64,000 bases of DNA from assembly GCA_017467515.1 (NCBI GenBank), contig JAFUSU010000024.1, positions 1 to 64,000 of the forward strand, read 5' to 3'. Of the stretch, positions 31,672 to 38,900 are shown one piece after another; the stretch's first letter is position 1, and every line of letters begins with the position of its first letter. The notes under the pieces are model-generated. The model ran no database searches and had not been told where the DNA came from. It saw only the letters and a program-made list of their open reading frames with translations. The stretch is from Alphaproteobacteria bacterium (GTDB taxonomy: Bacteria; Pseudomonadota; Alphaproteobacteria; RF32; CAG-239). A program made the position numbers and the translations under genes.

Positions 31672-32562
31672 TTATCTGCCTTGCGGCAAATCGCCGTAAT
31701 ATACCGGCAATGAAATATCTTTTTTGATTGTATCAAGTTCCTCATCGATTGCTTTTTCGATAGCTTTATCGAGGTCAATAACCTCATACCACCACCGGAT
31801 AACACCCTCTTTTAAGCGATAACGCAAACGACAGGGCAATTGGTACATCTTGCCGCCTTTAAGGACAGGGATCACAATTAAAAACATATTCGGGACTTTA
31901 ACCTTATTGCCTGACATATCAGTATGTTCACTCGAAAAATCAACCACTGCCTCGCCGGTATTTATATCGTGCTTGATTGTCGCACGCTCGTCATTGTGGA
32001 TAGATATACCCCTCGATAATTCGACCATTCTATTAACGCCGGCATAATGTCCGCCAATCCGCAACCGGATATTTTTCAAAGCGTCTGTTTCGCCGTCATT
32101 GGCAGGAGGCTCAGACAAATCCAAAACGTTCTTTTCAATAAAGTAAGCAAATTCAATTTGCGGCATTGGACTTGCATTATGCTTTTGCCACTCTTGCAAT
32201 TCATCACTGAACGGAAAAGCATAAGACGCTTTATGCTGTTCAAAACTTGTCTTTTCTTTTGTTGCACAATCAAAAATACAAGTGATTTTTTGCTCGCTTT
32301 GATTGTAGAACAAAGCCGAGTTTTCCGTCTTATAGCGATTCACAAATTCGATAAAACTATTGCAATTATGCAAAGACGTGCTGCCTTTTAAGACCTCCGG
32401 TGCTGTTTGTTCTTTTTCAATGAACTGCTTAGCGTGCGCAACACTCATGCCCTCCGGTGCAATAATTAAGCCCTTTGTCCCTTCGACCTGCAAGACGCGC
32501 GGCTCAAAGTATTTTTCAATAATTTCCCTGACTGCGGTAACAGTATTTTCGTTATTATCCAT
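31672..32562 (-). CDS. DUF2303 family protein (YfdQ-like)
   Basis: 296 residues. Elements typical of DUF2303 are seen: an N-terminal PEGMSVAHAKQFIE segment, SFIEFVNRYKTENSALFYN, ITCIFDCATKEKTSFEQHKA, then SDELQEWQKHNASPMPQ and ALKNIRLRIGG. Members occur in many prophages; their function is unknown, possibly in recombination or replication because they lie beside such genes. The stop overlaps nothing; the start overlaps the previous gene by 8 bases. Confidence 0.8.
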   Translation of the reverse strand: MDNNENTVTAVREIIEKYFEPRVLQVEGTKGLIIAPEGMSVAHAKQFIEKEQTAPEVLKGSTSLHNCNSFIEFVNRYKTENSALFYNQSEQKITCIFDCATKEKTSFEQHKASYAFPFSDELQEWQKHNASPMPQIEFAYFIEKNVLDLSEPPANDGETDALKNIRLRIGGHYAGVNRMVELSRGISIHNDERATIKHDINTGEAVVDFSSEHTDMSGNKVKVPNMFLIVIPVLKGGKMYQLPCRLRYRLKEGVIRWWYEVIDLDKAIEKAIDEELDTIKKDISLPVYYGDLPQGR

Positions 32563-32938
32563 TTATATCTTTCCTTTCTTCATCATAGTTGACGACCTCA
32601 CGTTTACCCTGAACAACATCAAACGGTAAGCGCGGCTGTTTCGGATTTTCGCGGCAAACACCTTTGCCGTCTTCCGATAGCCAAAAGATTGAGCGGTTGC
32701 GCGGTTTTTCCGGCAAGGTGCTTTTTGTTCTGGCATTTATTTCGATATTATCGCCCTCATAGACGATTGACAGCTCCACCGCAATTTTTGCGCCGGCAGA
32801 TTTTATGCCGTCAATATCGCAGCGTTCTTTGAGAGCCTTAAGGGCAGTTTCCAGCTTTTGCGATAAATCTGCATTAAGCTGTCCGTTTTCTAACTCCGCA
32901 ATAACGCGGCTAAAATCTTTAATACTATTTACACTCAT
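32555..32938 (-). CDS. Conserved phage protein next to DUF2303, 127 aa
   Basis: The layout FSRVIAELENGQLNADLSQKLETALKAL, then AKIAVELSIVYEGDNIEINARTKSTLPEKPRNRSIFW (both quoted only in part in other annotations) and LPFDVV near the end is one I know from alphaproteobacterial phages, always beside DUF2303. An N-terminal helix pair is followed by a beta domain. No enzyme motif. It may act with DUF2303. Confidence 0.6.
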   Translation of the reverse strand: MSVNSIKDFSRVIAELENGQLNADLSQKLETALKALKERCDIDGIKSAGAKIAVELSIVYEGDNIEINARTKSTLPEKPRNRSIFWLSEDGKGVCRENPKQPRLPFDVVQGKREVVNYDEERKDING

Positions 32939-33200
32939 TTATCATGTTCTCCGTTATATCGTGAATGATTTGTGTGTTTAGACGTGCTGCGCCGGCGTTT
33001 AACAATCCGATCAGCTCATTGCTGTTTCCGCCGCACGCCAACGCGGCAGAAACGTCATCATTGTCGACTTTTGTGCCGGCAGCCATAACAACAAAAGCTT
33101 TAACATCGCCATTAAAACCGGCGGCAATCTTTTCGACCGCCTCACGCATGGCAGGTAAGGCATTTTTAGGCTGATCCTTAGTACGATTATTTTTTTGCAT
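32925..33200 (-). CDS. Hypothetical early protein, 91 aa
   Basis: Starts MQKNNRTKDQPKNALPAM at 33200, behind AGGAAG; the longer reading lacks a ribosome site. Ala-rich helical segments (AAGFNGDVKAFVVMAAG, AARLNTQIIHDI) and no family recognised. It overlaps both neighbours by 14 bases, typical for this compact operon. Confidence 0.55.
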   Translation of the reverse strand: MQKNNRTKDQPKNALPAMREAVEKIAAGFNGDVKAFVVMAAGTKVDNDDVSAALACGGNSNELIGLLNAGAARLNTQIIHDITENMINECK

Positions 33201-33468
33201 TTTTTTCTTCCTCTTTTTTCTGCTTGAACAGACGGACGCGGTTATAAACCGATTGCACAAGATTTTGGACAATCAAAGCGTCATCGTATTCAAAATTGAT
33301 TTGTTGGTTATGCCATTCGCCTGTTTGCTTGTCTTTATAGCCACGTTGCAAACAAACCGAATAAACGTCCGTATAATTGCCGTCGCCCTTAAAATCGACC
33401 GCCCGAGCAAAAACCGAGGCGGAAAAATTTTTATCGCGGACTGTTATGATTGGTTTAATGTCTGCCAT
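33187..33468 (-). CDS. Hypothetical early protein, 93 aa
   Basis: Begins MADIKPIITVRDKNF at 33468. Predicted beta-rich with a central SVCLQRGYKDKQTGEWHNQQ segment and a basic Lys/Glu tail. It looks like a small phage protein with an OB-like or single-strand-binding-like profile, but I cannot support that. Overlaps neighbours by 14 bases on both sides. Confidence 0.55.
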   Translation of the reverse strand: MADIKPIITVRDKNFSASVFARAVDFKGDGNYTDVYSVCLQRGYKDKQTGEWHNQQINFEYDDALIVQNLVQSVYNRVRLFKQKKEEEKNAKK

Positions 33469-33634
33469 GTCGACCACCGCAATTTGCAGCAACGATATAT
33501 AAAAAGACTACCGCCGCAACTATTAAACCAAACCACAAAGGCGAAAGCACATACAGCCAGCGCCATGTTATAACGCCACAAAGTTTGAGCGTTATAAAGA
33601 CGACAAGCAAAGCCTCTAAGAAATTCATTTTCAT
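33455..33634 (-). CDS. Small two-helix membrane protein, 59 aa
   Basis: The frame reads MKMNFLEALLVVFITLKLCG, then VITWRWLYVLSPLWFGLIVA, then AVVFLYIVAANCGG and the end. Two hydrophobic helices are separated by a W-R-W turn. Tiny phage proteins with this pattern (FLEALLVVFITLKLxGVIxW) are common in early phage operons; their role is unknown. It is preceded by GGGGGAAATA, starts in a TAATG overlap with the upstream gene, and overlaps the next gene by 14 bases. Confidence 0.75.
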   Translation of the reverse strand: MKMNFLEALLVVFITLKLCGVITWRWLYVLSPLWFGLIVAAVVFLYIVAANCGGRHGRH

Positions 33635-33768
33635 TATTTCCCCCTGCTAAAACGTTTGATAAACTCTTTAACAAGCGCAATAAGTCTTTTATTGCCCTTA
33701 AAGCCTTTAGTCGCCGTCTTAACACAACTGCGACCGCCGGCGTTAATTTCCATGAGTATTTTCTTCAT
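33634..33768 (-). CDS. Hypothetical small basic protein, 44 aa
   Basis: Starts MKKILMEINAGGRSCVKTAT at 33768 behind AAGGAGCTTAATA. Net charge strongly positive (KRLIALVKEFIKRFSRGK). It is coupled to the following membrane protein by TAATG, and its start lies inside the Cro-like gene end. Unknown function. Confidence 0.55.
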   Translation of the reverse strand: MKKILMEINAGGRSCVKTATKGFKGNKRLIALVKEFIKRFSRGK

Positions 33769-33985
33769 TATTAAGCTCCTTTCTGTTTGCAGAATTGATG
33801 TTATAAAAACTGTTAGCGTCAACCGCGCCCCCAGTGTATTCGTAAATTTTTTGCATATTTTCTCTTGACGGTATGCGCGCGCCGTTAGCCCAGCGCAAAG
33901 CTACTGTATGCTTTACATCGCAAAAACGTGCCATATCAGCAACCGTCTTATCATTGTTATCTAACCAATCTTGAAGTTTTGTCAT
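33743..33985 (-). CDS. Cro-like HTH regulator
   Basis: 80 residues. The helix-turn-helix spans about residues 13-40 (KTVADMARFCDVKHTVALRW cut at 20), followed by ANGARIPSRENMQKIYEYTGG, as in small Cro/YdaS-type repressors. It is transcribed away from the repressor gene by a promoter (34007-34035) covered by an operator, so it would be first expressed on induction. GGAGGTATGCTTAA before the ATG is a strong ribosome site. Confidence 0.8.
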   Translation of the reverse strand: MTKLQDWLDNNDKTVADMARFCDVKHTVALRWANGARIPSRENMQKIYEYTGGAVDANSFYNINSANRKELNNEENTHGN

Positions 33986-34006
33986 TTAAGCATACCTCCT
34001 GAAACA

Positions 34007-34035
34007 AAATAAACATATTTGGTTTATTAAGTCAA
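34007..34035 (-). promoter_or_regulatory. Leftward early promoter
   Basis: On the minus strand TTGACT (34035-34030), 17 bp, then TTATTT (34012-34007). The operator at 34009-34027 lies between and over these elements, so repressor binding would block it directly. The rightward early promoter has the same design. Confidence 0.7.
34009..34027. promoter_or_regulatory. Repressor operator copy 1
   Basis: ATAAACATATTTGGTTTAT, an imperfect dyad with arms ATAAAC and GTTTAT. Three more perfect copies exist at 34044, 35186 and 35220. It overlaps the leftward early promoter. Confidence 0.85.
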
Positions 34036-34043
34036 TATAAAAA

Positions 34044-34062
34044 ATAAACATATTTGGTTTAT
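34044..34062. promoter_or_regulatory. Repressor operator copy 2
   Basis: Perfect copy of the 19 bp site, 35 bp from copy 1 centre to centre. It lies just upstream of the leftward -35 element. Confidence 0.85.
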
Positions 34063-34086
34063 GTTGATAACCACCTCCGAATAATG

Positions 34087-34115
34087 TTGAAATAAATAAA
34101 CCTTTTTGGTATAAT
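34087..34115 (+). promoter_or_regulatory. Repressor maintenance promoter with degenerate operator
   Basis: TTGAAA (34087-34092), 17 bp, TATAAT (34110-34115), near consensus. A weaker operator-like site (34096-34114, four or five mismatches) covers the spacer and -10. Weak binding here would let the repressor limit its own synthesis, as in lambda OR3. Confidence 0.8.
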
Positions 34116-34141
34116 TATTTTAAATTCAATGAGGTATTGCC

Positions 34142-34510
34142 ATGAGTGATAAGATTATAAAAAACAATATTCGTAAGCTGCGCAAGGTTGCCGGTCTAAC
34201 GCAAGAGCAGTTAGCTGAAAAAATAGGTATAAGTCAGGTACATTTAGGACGGCTTGAAAATAACGCGCGTTCAATGGATTTAGAACAGGTCGAGAGTATT
34301 GCGGCGGCGCTCGGCGTTAAGCCTATTGATATTTTGCCGCCCTCTTGGCAAGAGGAACAAATTACGCCGGAAGAAAGAGAGATTTTGCGTATGATCCGAA
34401 AATCAACCGCACCGCAAAGCGTGGATAATAACAACATTTCAACACCGGCGGATAATGCAAAATTGCCGGCGCAATCGAGCCAACCACCGCAAAAATCTAA
34501 TGAAAGATAA
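34142..34510 (+). CDS. Prophage repressor, XRE-family HTH (CI-like)
   Basis: 122 residues. The N-terminal HTH domain (about 8-62) is canonical: IRKLRKVAGLTQEQLAEKIG cut, then ISQVHLGRLENNARSMDLE and LGVKPIDILPP. The C-terminal 50 residues are Pro/Gln/Ser-rich and lack a LexA-type peptidase, so induction would not go by RecA self-cleavage. It probably maintains lysogeny by binding the 19 bp operators on both sides. GAGGT lies 7 bases upstream of the ATG. Confidence 0.88.
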   Translation: MSDKIIKNNIRKLRKVAGLTQEQLAEKIGISQVHLGRLENNARSMDLEQVESIAAALGVKPIDILPPSWQEEQITPEEREILRMIRKSTAPQSVDNNNISTPADNAKLPAQSSQPPQKSNER

Positions 34511-34514
34511 TTAA

Positions 34515-35090
34515 ATGAAAAAGCCGTTTGATATAAAAATTGCCGCCGCGGCTTTCCTGTTTTTATTATTAGCAGTGTTTCACTACAAAGAAACTTGTTA
34601 CAGTTATGACGATTTTTGCATTGAATTACCTTATGGCTTTTATATAGTTTTACATTTTGTTGTTTGTTCGTATTTCTTATGCAAAGCGTACTATTATAAA
34701 CCGATGAGGCGCGATCATTTAAGTTTTAAATTTATAATATCTTTATTATTTGTTTTTCTTTATAACCCGCTTGTGCGTGTTAAAATGGATTTAGGATTAT
34801 GGCTTTGCACCAACATTATAACAATGATTTTTATTATCTTTTTTGAAATACCAACTTTTATTTATCTCCGGCACAGACGAGCACGTTACAATGAGATTAT
34901 AGTAAAACGCTATCAACGTGTGCAATTCAAAGTAAAAGAAAAACTTGTTAAAGAAACGCATAAAAACAATCCCCCGATTATGGGTATGCTCATCGACCTT
35001 GAGCAGAATTATAAGGATATGTACAAGCAGACAATAGAAGAGCTTTTTGCTAATATTGCCACCGATATACTTAAAAAAATTAAAAAATAG
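34515..35090 (+). CDS. Four-helix membrane protein encoded behind the repressor
   Basis: 191 residues with four predicted membrane helices: about 6-22 (AAAAFLFLLLAVF), 37-55, 72-88 and 98-120, then a basic cytosolic tail with a coiled-coil-like end. It starts 4 bases after the repressor and before the terminator at 35136, so it is expected to be expressed in the lysogen together with the repressor. Such genes often give superinfection exclusion or other benefit to the host. No family recognised; that role is an inference from position. Confidence 0.7.
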   Translation: MKKPFDIKIAAAAFLFLLLAVFHYKETCYSYDDFCIELPYGFYIVLHFVVCSYFLCKAYYYKPMRRDHLSFKFIISLLFVFLYNPLVRVKMDLGLWLCTNIITMIFIIFFEIPTFIYLRHRRARYNEIIVKRYQRVQFKVKEKLVKETHKNNPPIMGMLIDLEQNYKDMYKQTIEELFANIATDILKKIKK

Positions 35091-35135
35091 TTGTAAATTT
35101 ATTTTAATTTATTGTCATATACACAATTTTTTTGC

Positions 35136-35165
35136 ACCGCTTAAAGCCTTGTTTTAAGCGGTTTT
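35136..35165 (+). terminator. Terminator of repressor operon
   Basis: ACCGCTTAA (35136-35144) pairs with TTAAGCGGT (35154-35162), followed by TTT. It separates lysogenic transcription from the rightward early promoter. Confidence 0.75.
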
Positions 35166-35185
35166 ACACACTCTGTGTATAAAAT

Positions 35186-35204
35186 ATAAACATATTTGGT
35201 TTAT
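35186..35204. promoter_or_regulatory. Repressor operator copy 3
   Basis: Perfect copy of the 19 bp operator, just upstream of the -35 of the rightward early promoter. Confidence 0.85.
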
Positions 35205-35211
35205 TTTTATC

Positions 35212-35240
35212 TTGACACTATAAACATATTTGGTTTATTT
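35212..35240 (+). promoter_or_regulatory. Rightward early promoter
   Basis: TTGACA (35212-35217), 17 bp, TTATTT (35235-35240). Operator copy 4 fills the spacer and -10. It would drive the whole operon from 35273 to 39886. Confidence 0.75.
35220..35238. promoter_or_regulatory. Repressor operator copy 4
   Basis: Perfect copy of the 19 bp operator, overlapping spacer and -10 of the rightward promoter; 34 bp from copy 3. Confidence 0.85.
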
Positions 35241-35272
35241 TTATCTCAGTTATAACAAAACGGAGATAAAAA

Positions 35273-35626
35273 ATGTCAGATAGTTTACTTATCAAATATA
35301 AAAATCTTACACCAACCCCCAAACGCAGCGGCACAATCAGCCTAACCACAAGGCAAGTGTCTGCCGATTATCTCGATCGCATGCACGACCAGTTTGATCG
35401 TCTGCGCTTGTTCAAGCGTAAGCAAAAAATCAAAATGGCTGTCTTATGTGTTTGCGGTATCGCTGCCGCCGGTTTTGTCGGTTATGAAAAAGTCCAATAC
35501 AACAAATCTTTTGATAATTGCGTACAAACCTTAAATCAGGTCAAAGCAAATGCGCAAATTCTCAATAAAAATATCACAGCATTGCGCCGTGAAATGCAAG
35601 GCTTTGAGGTTGTTGATTATGAATAA
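35273..35626 (+). CDS. Single-span membrane protein, 117 aa, first rightward early gene
   Basis: A basic cytosolic N-terminus (1-55) is followed by one membrane helix at about 57-73 (MAVLCVCGIAAAGFVGY) and a helical C-terminal part probably in the periplasm. GGAG lies 7 bases before the ATG. No family recognised. As the first gene of the early operon it could act on the host envelope or on host defence; this is not shown by sequence. Confidence 0.65.
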   Translation: MSDSLLIKYKNLTPTPKRSGTISLTTRQVSADYLDRMHDQFDRLRLFKRKQKIKMAVLCVCGIAAAGFVGYEKVQYNKSFDNCVQTLNQVKANAQILNKNITALRREMQGFEVVDYE

Positions 35627-35852
35627 CTGGCAACCTTACCCTCAAAATTCGCCACAACCAACACCGGAGGATCAGCTCAAAGATTACGTTGTGCTTATTC
35701 CTAACCCCAATCGCATAAACAAATCAGGCTTTAGCGACCACGCGCCGCGTTATCAGGTTTGTCTTGCGTTTTGGCTTGGCGATTCATTCGTTGACGAACA
35801 AATGCGTCCGCTCAACGTTCATTATTACGTTACTTTACCCTCACATTCATAG
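35619..35852 (+). CDS. Hypothetical early protein, 77 aa
   Basis: Starts MNNWQPYPQNSPQPTPEDQL, overlapping the previous stop (ATGAATAA). Pro/Gln-rich start, then a beta-rich domain (YVVLIPNPNRI, YQVCLAFWLGDSF). The upstream in-frame reading from 35550 is rejected because it runs inside the previous gene without a ribosome site. Function unknown. Confidence 0.6.
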   Translation: MNNWQPYPQNSPQPTPEDQLKDYVVLIPNPNRINKSGFSDHAPRYQVCLAFWLGDSFVDEQMRPLNVHYYVTLPSHS

Positions 35853-35864
35853 GAGAATAAACAA

Positions 35865-36095
35865 ATGGTAGATTTAACCAAAATTCGCAAAGATTTAGAG
35901 GACACATTACCGCCAATCGTCCTGCGTGAAGATGTGCCTTTTTATAAAGCAAAGACCTTGCGCCAGTATGACAGCAACGGCACCGGCATACCAAACAAAT
36001 TTAAGGTGCACAGCCGCAAAGTCGCTTACCCAAAAGAGGACGTCATCAACTGGATTATCAGTCACATGGAGGCAACCAATGCCGAAATTATCTGA
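35865..36095 (+). CDS. AlpA/excisionase-like HTH protein
   Basis: 76 residues. The winged-helix-like segment KTLRQYDSNGTGIPNKFKVH followed by RKVAYPKEDVINWI is the pattern of AlpA/MerR-type small DNA-binding proteins (HTH_17), many of which are phage excisionases. The expected partner is the integrase at the other end of the prophage. Being under the rightward early promoter, it would appear at induction, which suits an excisionase. Regulator of another kind is the alternative. Confidence 0.65.
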   Translation: MVDLTKIRKDLEDTLPPIVLREDVPFYKAKTLRQYDSNGTGIPNKFKVHSRKVAYPKEDVINWIISHMEATNAEII

Positions 36096-36381
36096 ACAAG
36101 CCAAAAAACAGCTTGAGGACTTAACAAAGCAATATCACAACCACACTTTGCCCGACGGCTGGTATTACTTTTTTCTCGGTGCGCACCATGTCGGCTATTT
36201 TACAAGCGAAAATACCGCAAAACAGCGATTTGAAAATAACACCGTTATTTATCTTAACGCCTCCCAAAGATTTGACACCGGCACACAGCTTTTTATCGGG
36301 ACACTTGACTTGCTTACCGTTATCGCGCCGGTTCCAACATTCACACAACTTATAGAGGAGTACACTCACAATGCAGCTTAA
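36079..36381 (+). CDS. Hypothetical early protein, 100 aa
   Basis: Start MPKLSEQAKKQLEDLTKQYH at 36079 behind GGAGGCAACC, inside the end of the previous gene. Helix followed by a beta-rich domain (GWYYFFLGAHHVGYF, TQLFIGTLDLLTVI). No family recognised. The longer in-frame reading from 35926 lies in the excisionase-like gene and is rejected. Confidence 0.6.
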   Translation: MPKLSEQAKKQLEDLTKQYHNHTLPDGWYYFFLGAHHVGYFTSENTAKQRFENNTVIYLNASQRFDTGTQLFIGTLDLLTVIAPVPTFTQLIEEYTHNAA

Positions 36382-36823
36382 CGTAAAATATTTATTTCCT
36401 GAGATTAAACCGCTCATATCTCGCGACGGCGACAGCGGATATGACTTACGCGCCCACTTAAAAGAGCCGTTAACAATCGAGCCACACAAATGCGCTTGCG
36501 TTCCCACCGGTATTGCTGTTGAAATTGCAGACTTCGGCTGCAAAAAAAACAATCCGCTCAGTATTGAGTTACAAGTCCGTCCACGTTCCGGCTTAACCAA
36601 ACGCGGCTTAATTGCTCAACTCGGCACAATCGACGCCTCTTATCGCGGCGAGATATGGGTAAACCTTGTTAATAACGGCGATGAGCTTGCTAAAGTAGAG
36701 CCGAATGATCGTATTGCACAGCTCGTTATTTGTCCGATCTATAAATTGCCGGTCGTTCCTGTTACCAAACTCAGCGACACAGAACGCGGTACAAACGGTT
36801 TTGGCTCAACAGGAGTAAAATAA
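36371..36823 (+). CDS. dut: dUTP diphosphatase
   Basis: 150 residues, normal length for trimeric dUTPases. All five motifs are present: DSGYDL (motif 1), RPRSGL (2), GTIDASYRGEIWVNL (3, catalytic Asp and Tyr), NDRIAQLVI (4) and RGTNGFGSTG (5, closing the active site). It hydrolyses dUTP to dUMP and keeps uracil out of phage DNA. It overlaps the previous gene by 11 bases. Confidence 0.95.
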   Translation: MQLNVKYLFPEIKPLISRDGDSGYDLRAHLKEPLTIEPHKCACVPTGIAVEIADFGCKKNNPLSIELQVRPRSGLTKRGLIAQLGTIDASYRGEIWVNLVNNGDELAKVEPNDRIAQLVICPIYKLPVVPVTKLSDTERGTNGFGSTGVK

Positions 36824-36825
36824 AA

Positions 36826-37275
36826 ATGAATATCAGTATTTATATAGCGATTATTGGCATTTCTATTATTTTCAGTTCATTGTTTCTGATCAAACTTTAT
36901 GAAAATCATATCGACCACCGCCGCAACGAAATTGCCAATCGTAAATATCCGTATTTTGAACTCAAACCGGAAGATATAAGCACAACAGAATTGCCGTTTA
37001 AGAATAGCCACGAATTAGACGCTATCCGTTACGCCGTACAGCCGCACAATGTTATTGCGTTTCCGCATCATGATGAGCCCAAAACCGGCGTCTTTAATCT
37101 TGGTGCGGACGGACTAATGCACGACGTTACTGATATTCACGATTCAATCAATACATTGCTGCACAATGCTATCGATATTATGCAACAAAATAACGTCAGC
37201 GACTTCGAGGCAAGCCTCGACTGTTTCGATAAACATTATCACGCCAAATTAACCGAAATTCAGGAGGCGCGGTAA
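36826..37275 (+). CDS. Membrane-anchored hypothetical protein, 149 aa
   Basis: One N-terminal membrane helix (ISIYIAIIGISIIFSSLFLI, about residues 2-21), then a His-containing soluble domain (HELDAIRYAV, HNVIAFPHHDEP, DIHDSINTLLHNAIDIM). AGGAG stands upstream of the ATG and the stop overlaps the next start (TAATG). No family recognised. Confidence 0.6.
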   Translation: MNISIYIAIIGISIIFSSLFLIKLYENHIDHRRNEIANRKYPYFELKPEDISTTELPFKNSHELDAIRYAVQPHNVIAFPHHDEPKTGVFNLGADGLMHDVTDIHDSINTLLHNAIDIMQQNNVSDFEASLDCFDKHYHAKLTEIQEAR

Positions 37276-37484
37276 TGTCATCACTTTCAGACCAATTAAA
37301 ATGCGTCAAGCGTGAGATTGAAAAGCGCAAAAACTTTTATCCGCGCTGGGTTGCCGAGGGCAAGATGACACAGCTTGAGGCAAACACACAAATCGAAACC
37401 ATGGAGGACGTTTATAACACCTTGCACGCGCTGCAAGAGTTCCACAAGTCCTTTATCTCTAAAAATGAAAATCTGTTTCGTTAG
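37275..37484 (+). CDS. Hypothetical helical protein, 69 aa
   Basis: The sequence SDQLKCVKREIEKRKNFYPR, then WVAEGKMTQLEANTQIETME is like a widespread small phage protein family with K-R-x-x-x-P-x-W-V-x-x-G-x-M-x-x-x-x-A. Function unknown. Coupled to the previous gene. Confidence 0.6.
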   Translation: MSSLSDQLKCVKREIEKRKNFYPRWVAEGKMTQLEANTQIETMEDVYNTLHALQEFHKSFISKNENLFR

Positions 37485-37493
37485 GAGGTTATG

Positions 37494-37631
37494 ATGACAG
37501 AAAAAGAGAAAAGAGCCTTGCTCAATATCCTGTTTTATATATTCGGCTGCATGATATACCTTGCCGGCGCAAAGATACCCGACAACATTGTCAAAGACCT
37601 TAAAACTCTAGGCTACAAGGAGAATAAATAA
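37494..37631 (+). CDS. Small membrane protein, 45 aa
   Basis: Reads MTEKEKRALLNILFYIFGCM, then IYLAGAKIPDNIVKDLKTLG and a short end. One hydrophobic stretch. AGGAGG at 37483-37488 supports this ATG (or the one three bases before). Stop and next start overlap (TAATG). Its conserved surroundings make it a likely real gene despite its length. Confidence 0.6.
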   Translation: MTEKEKRALLNILFYIFGCMIYLAGAKIPDNIVKDLKTLGYKENK

Positions 37632-37987
37632 TGCTTACCGATTTTGAAACACAGCTTTTATTTAAACTGAATGACGCTAATAATGACGCTCATAATTTTT
37701 GGATTGAAAACAAAAAACTCAAGGAACAACTTGCTGAACACAAGGATATGTGCTGCTGCGCCACAAATGAAGTTATCACTCTCGAAAATACCGCCTTAAA
37801 AGAGGAAAACGAAAAACTTAAAAACACCTTAAGAGGCTGCAAATTCACATGCCTGCGAATACTTAACGGCGATGTTTTTGATAGAGATCGTGAAATCAAA
37901 GAGCAACTTGCTGCAATCCGATCTGTCTTAAACGAGCAAAGAATTGAAACCAAAGGAGAAGAAAATGCCAAAATTAAGACAGCATGA
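37631..37987 (+). CDS. Coiled-coil hypothetical protein, 118 aa
   Basis: Predicted coiled coil (ENTALKEENEKLKNTLRGCK) with a Cys cluster (MCCCATNE) before it. No enzyme motif. Overlaps both neighbours. Function unknown. Confidence 0.6.
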   Translation: MLTDFETQLLFKLNDANNDAHNFWIENKKLKEQLAEHKDMCCCATNEVITLENTALKEENEKLKNTLRGCKFTCLRILNGDVFDRDREIKEQLAAIRSVLNEQRIETKGEENAKIKTA

Positions 37988-38333
37988 TGTTAAAACATTT
38001 AAGGACTTACAAAAATTTGCAAAACCTTACGGCTACAAACTAAACGCACACGGAAAGCTCCGGCAGCAGCCTTGGCTTGGGTTAGCCTTTGATGAGGACG
38101 GGCGTGTTGTTTATCTCAAAAACGGTGCCGTTATCTGCGAAAGCGGTATGAGTTTTGAAAATTACGCTATACTGATTGAGATTATCGGCGATATAGAAAA
38201 AATCCGTTTCAACGACTTTGTTGACAATGATAATACTTTTATTCTCAACACACAAAAAGTTGATACGAAAAACAGCAATCAACCAACCACCGCAAAAAGA
38301 TTGCGCATTACTTATAAGGAGGTTGAACTATGA
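37965..38333 (+). CDS. Hypothetical early protein, 122 aa
   Basis: Start MPKLRQHDVKTFKDLQKFAK at 37965 with AAAGGAGAAG upstream. Mixed alpha/beta soluble protein. No recognised family. The upstream in-frame extension lies in the previous gene. Confidence 0.55.
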   Translation: MPKLRQHDVKTFKDLQKFAKPYGYKLNAHGKLRQQPWLGLAFDEDGRVVYLKNGAVICESGMSFENYAILIEIIGDIEKIRFNDFVDNDNTFILNTQKVDTKNSNQPTTAKRLRITYKEVEL

Positions 38334-38890
38334 TATTTTGGGCGATATGGCGGCGGCTTTACGGCGAGGGGAAATTTAAGAAATATGTCAACAGAACTTT
38401 ACAATCAATCATCGCGGTTGTCGTCTTAAGTTTACAATTAAGCTGGGGACAAGATATAAGCACGTTGCTTATATCTGTCCCTGTATCGGTTTGGGTTGTT
38501 ATTGAGTATTGGAGCAGATCAATCGGCGAAATTATTGACGCCGGATTAAATCATCATCAAACAAAAGAAAGTTATAACCGCTGGTTTAGAGTGCCGCTCG
38601 ATTGGATTTATAAAAAACTGCACAAAACGCCGTACGTCGGCTTTTATGATTTTTGGTACAGCCTTATAAGATACGCCATAGGCGCTGCGCCGCTGCTTTA
38701 TTATTCATGGTTGGCAATTTTCTTAATGCCGTTTCAGTATTTTATATATTTAGGCTGCCACAAGTTATTTTATCGTTTCCCCGATTTATATGACAGTACC
38801 GTCCTAAAATATATAACATTGAACGAACCCAAAAACGTTGCCGAGATTATCCACGGCGCATTGTTCGGTTTAATCATAGGGTTAATATAG
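38330..38890 (+). CDS. Multi-span membrane protein, 186 aa
   Basis: At least four hydrophobic segments: about 24-38 (LQSIIAVVVLSLQLSW), 45-63, 107-140 (long, perhaps two helices) and 173-186. GGAGG lies 7 bases upstream. It could be an early membrane protein of the exclusion or anti-defence kind, but no homology is apparent to me. Confidence 0.6.
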   Translation: MIFWAIWRRLYGEGKFKKYVNRTLQSIIAVVVLSLQLSWGQDISTLLISVPVSVWVVIEYWSRSIGEIIDAGLNHHQTKESYNRWFRVPLDWIYKKLHKTPYVGFYDFWYSLIRYAIGAAPLLYYSWLAIFLMPFQYFIYLGCHKLFYRFPDLYDSTVLKYITLNEPKNVAEIIHGALFGLIIGLI

Positions 38891-38900
38891 GGAGGTCAAG

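Noticed and set aside
34142-34510. LexA-like self-cleaving repressor
   Set aside because: The C-terminal half is short, Pro/Gln-rich and has no Ser-Lys peptidase motif.
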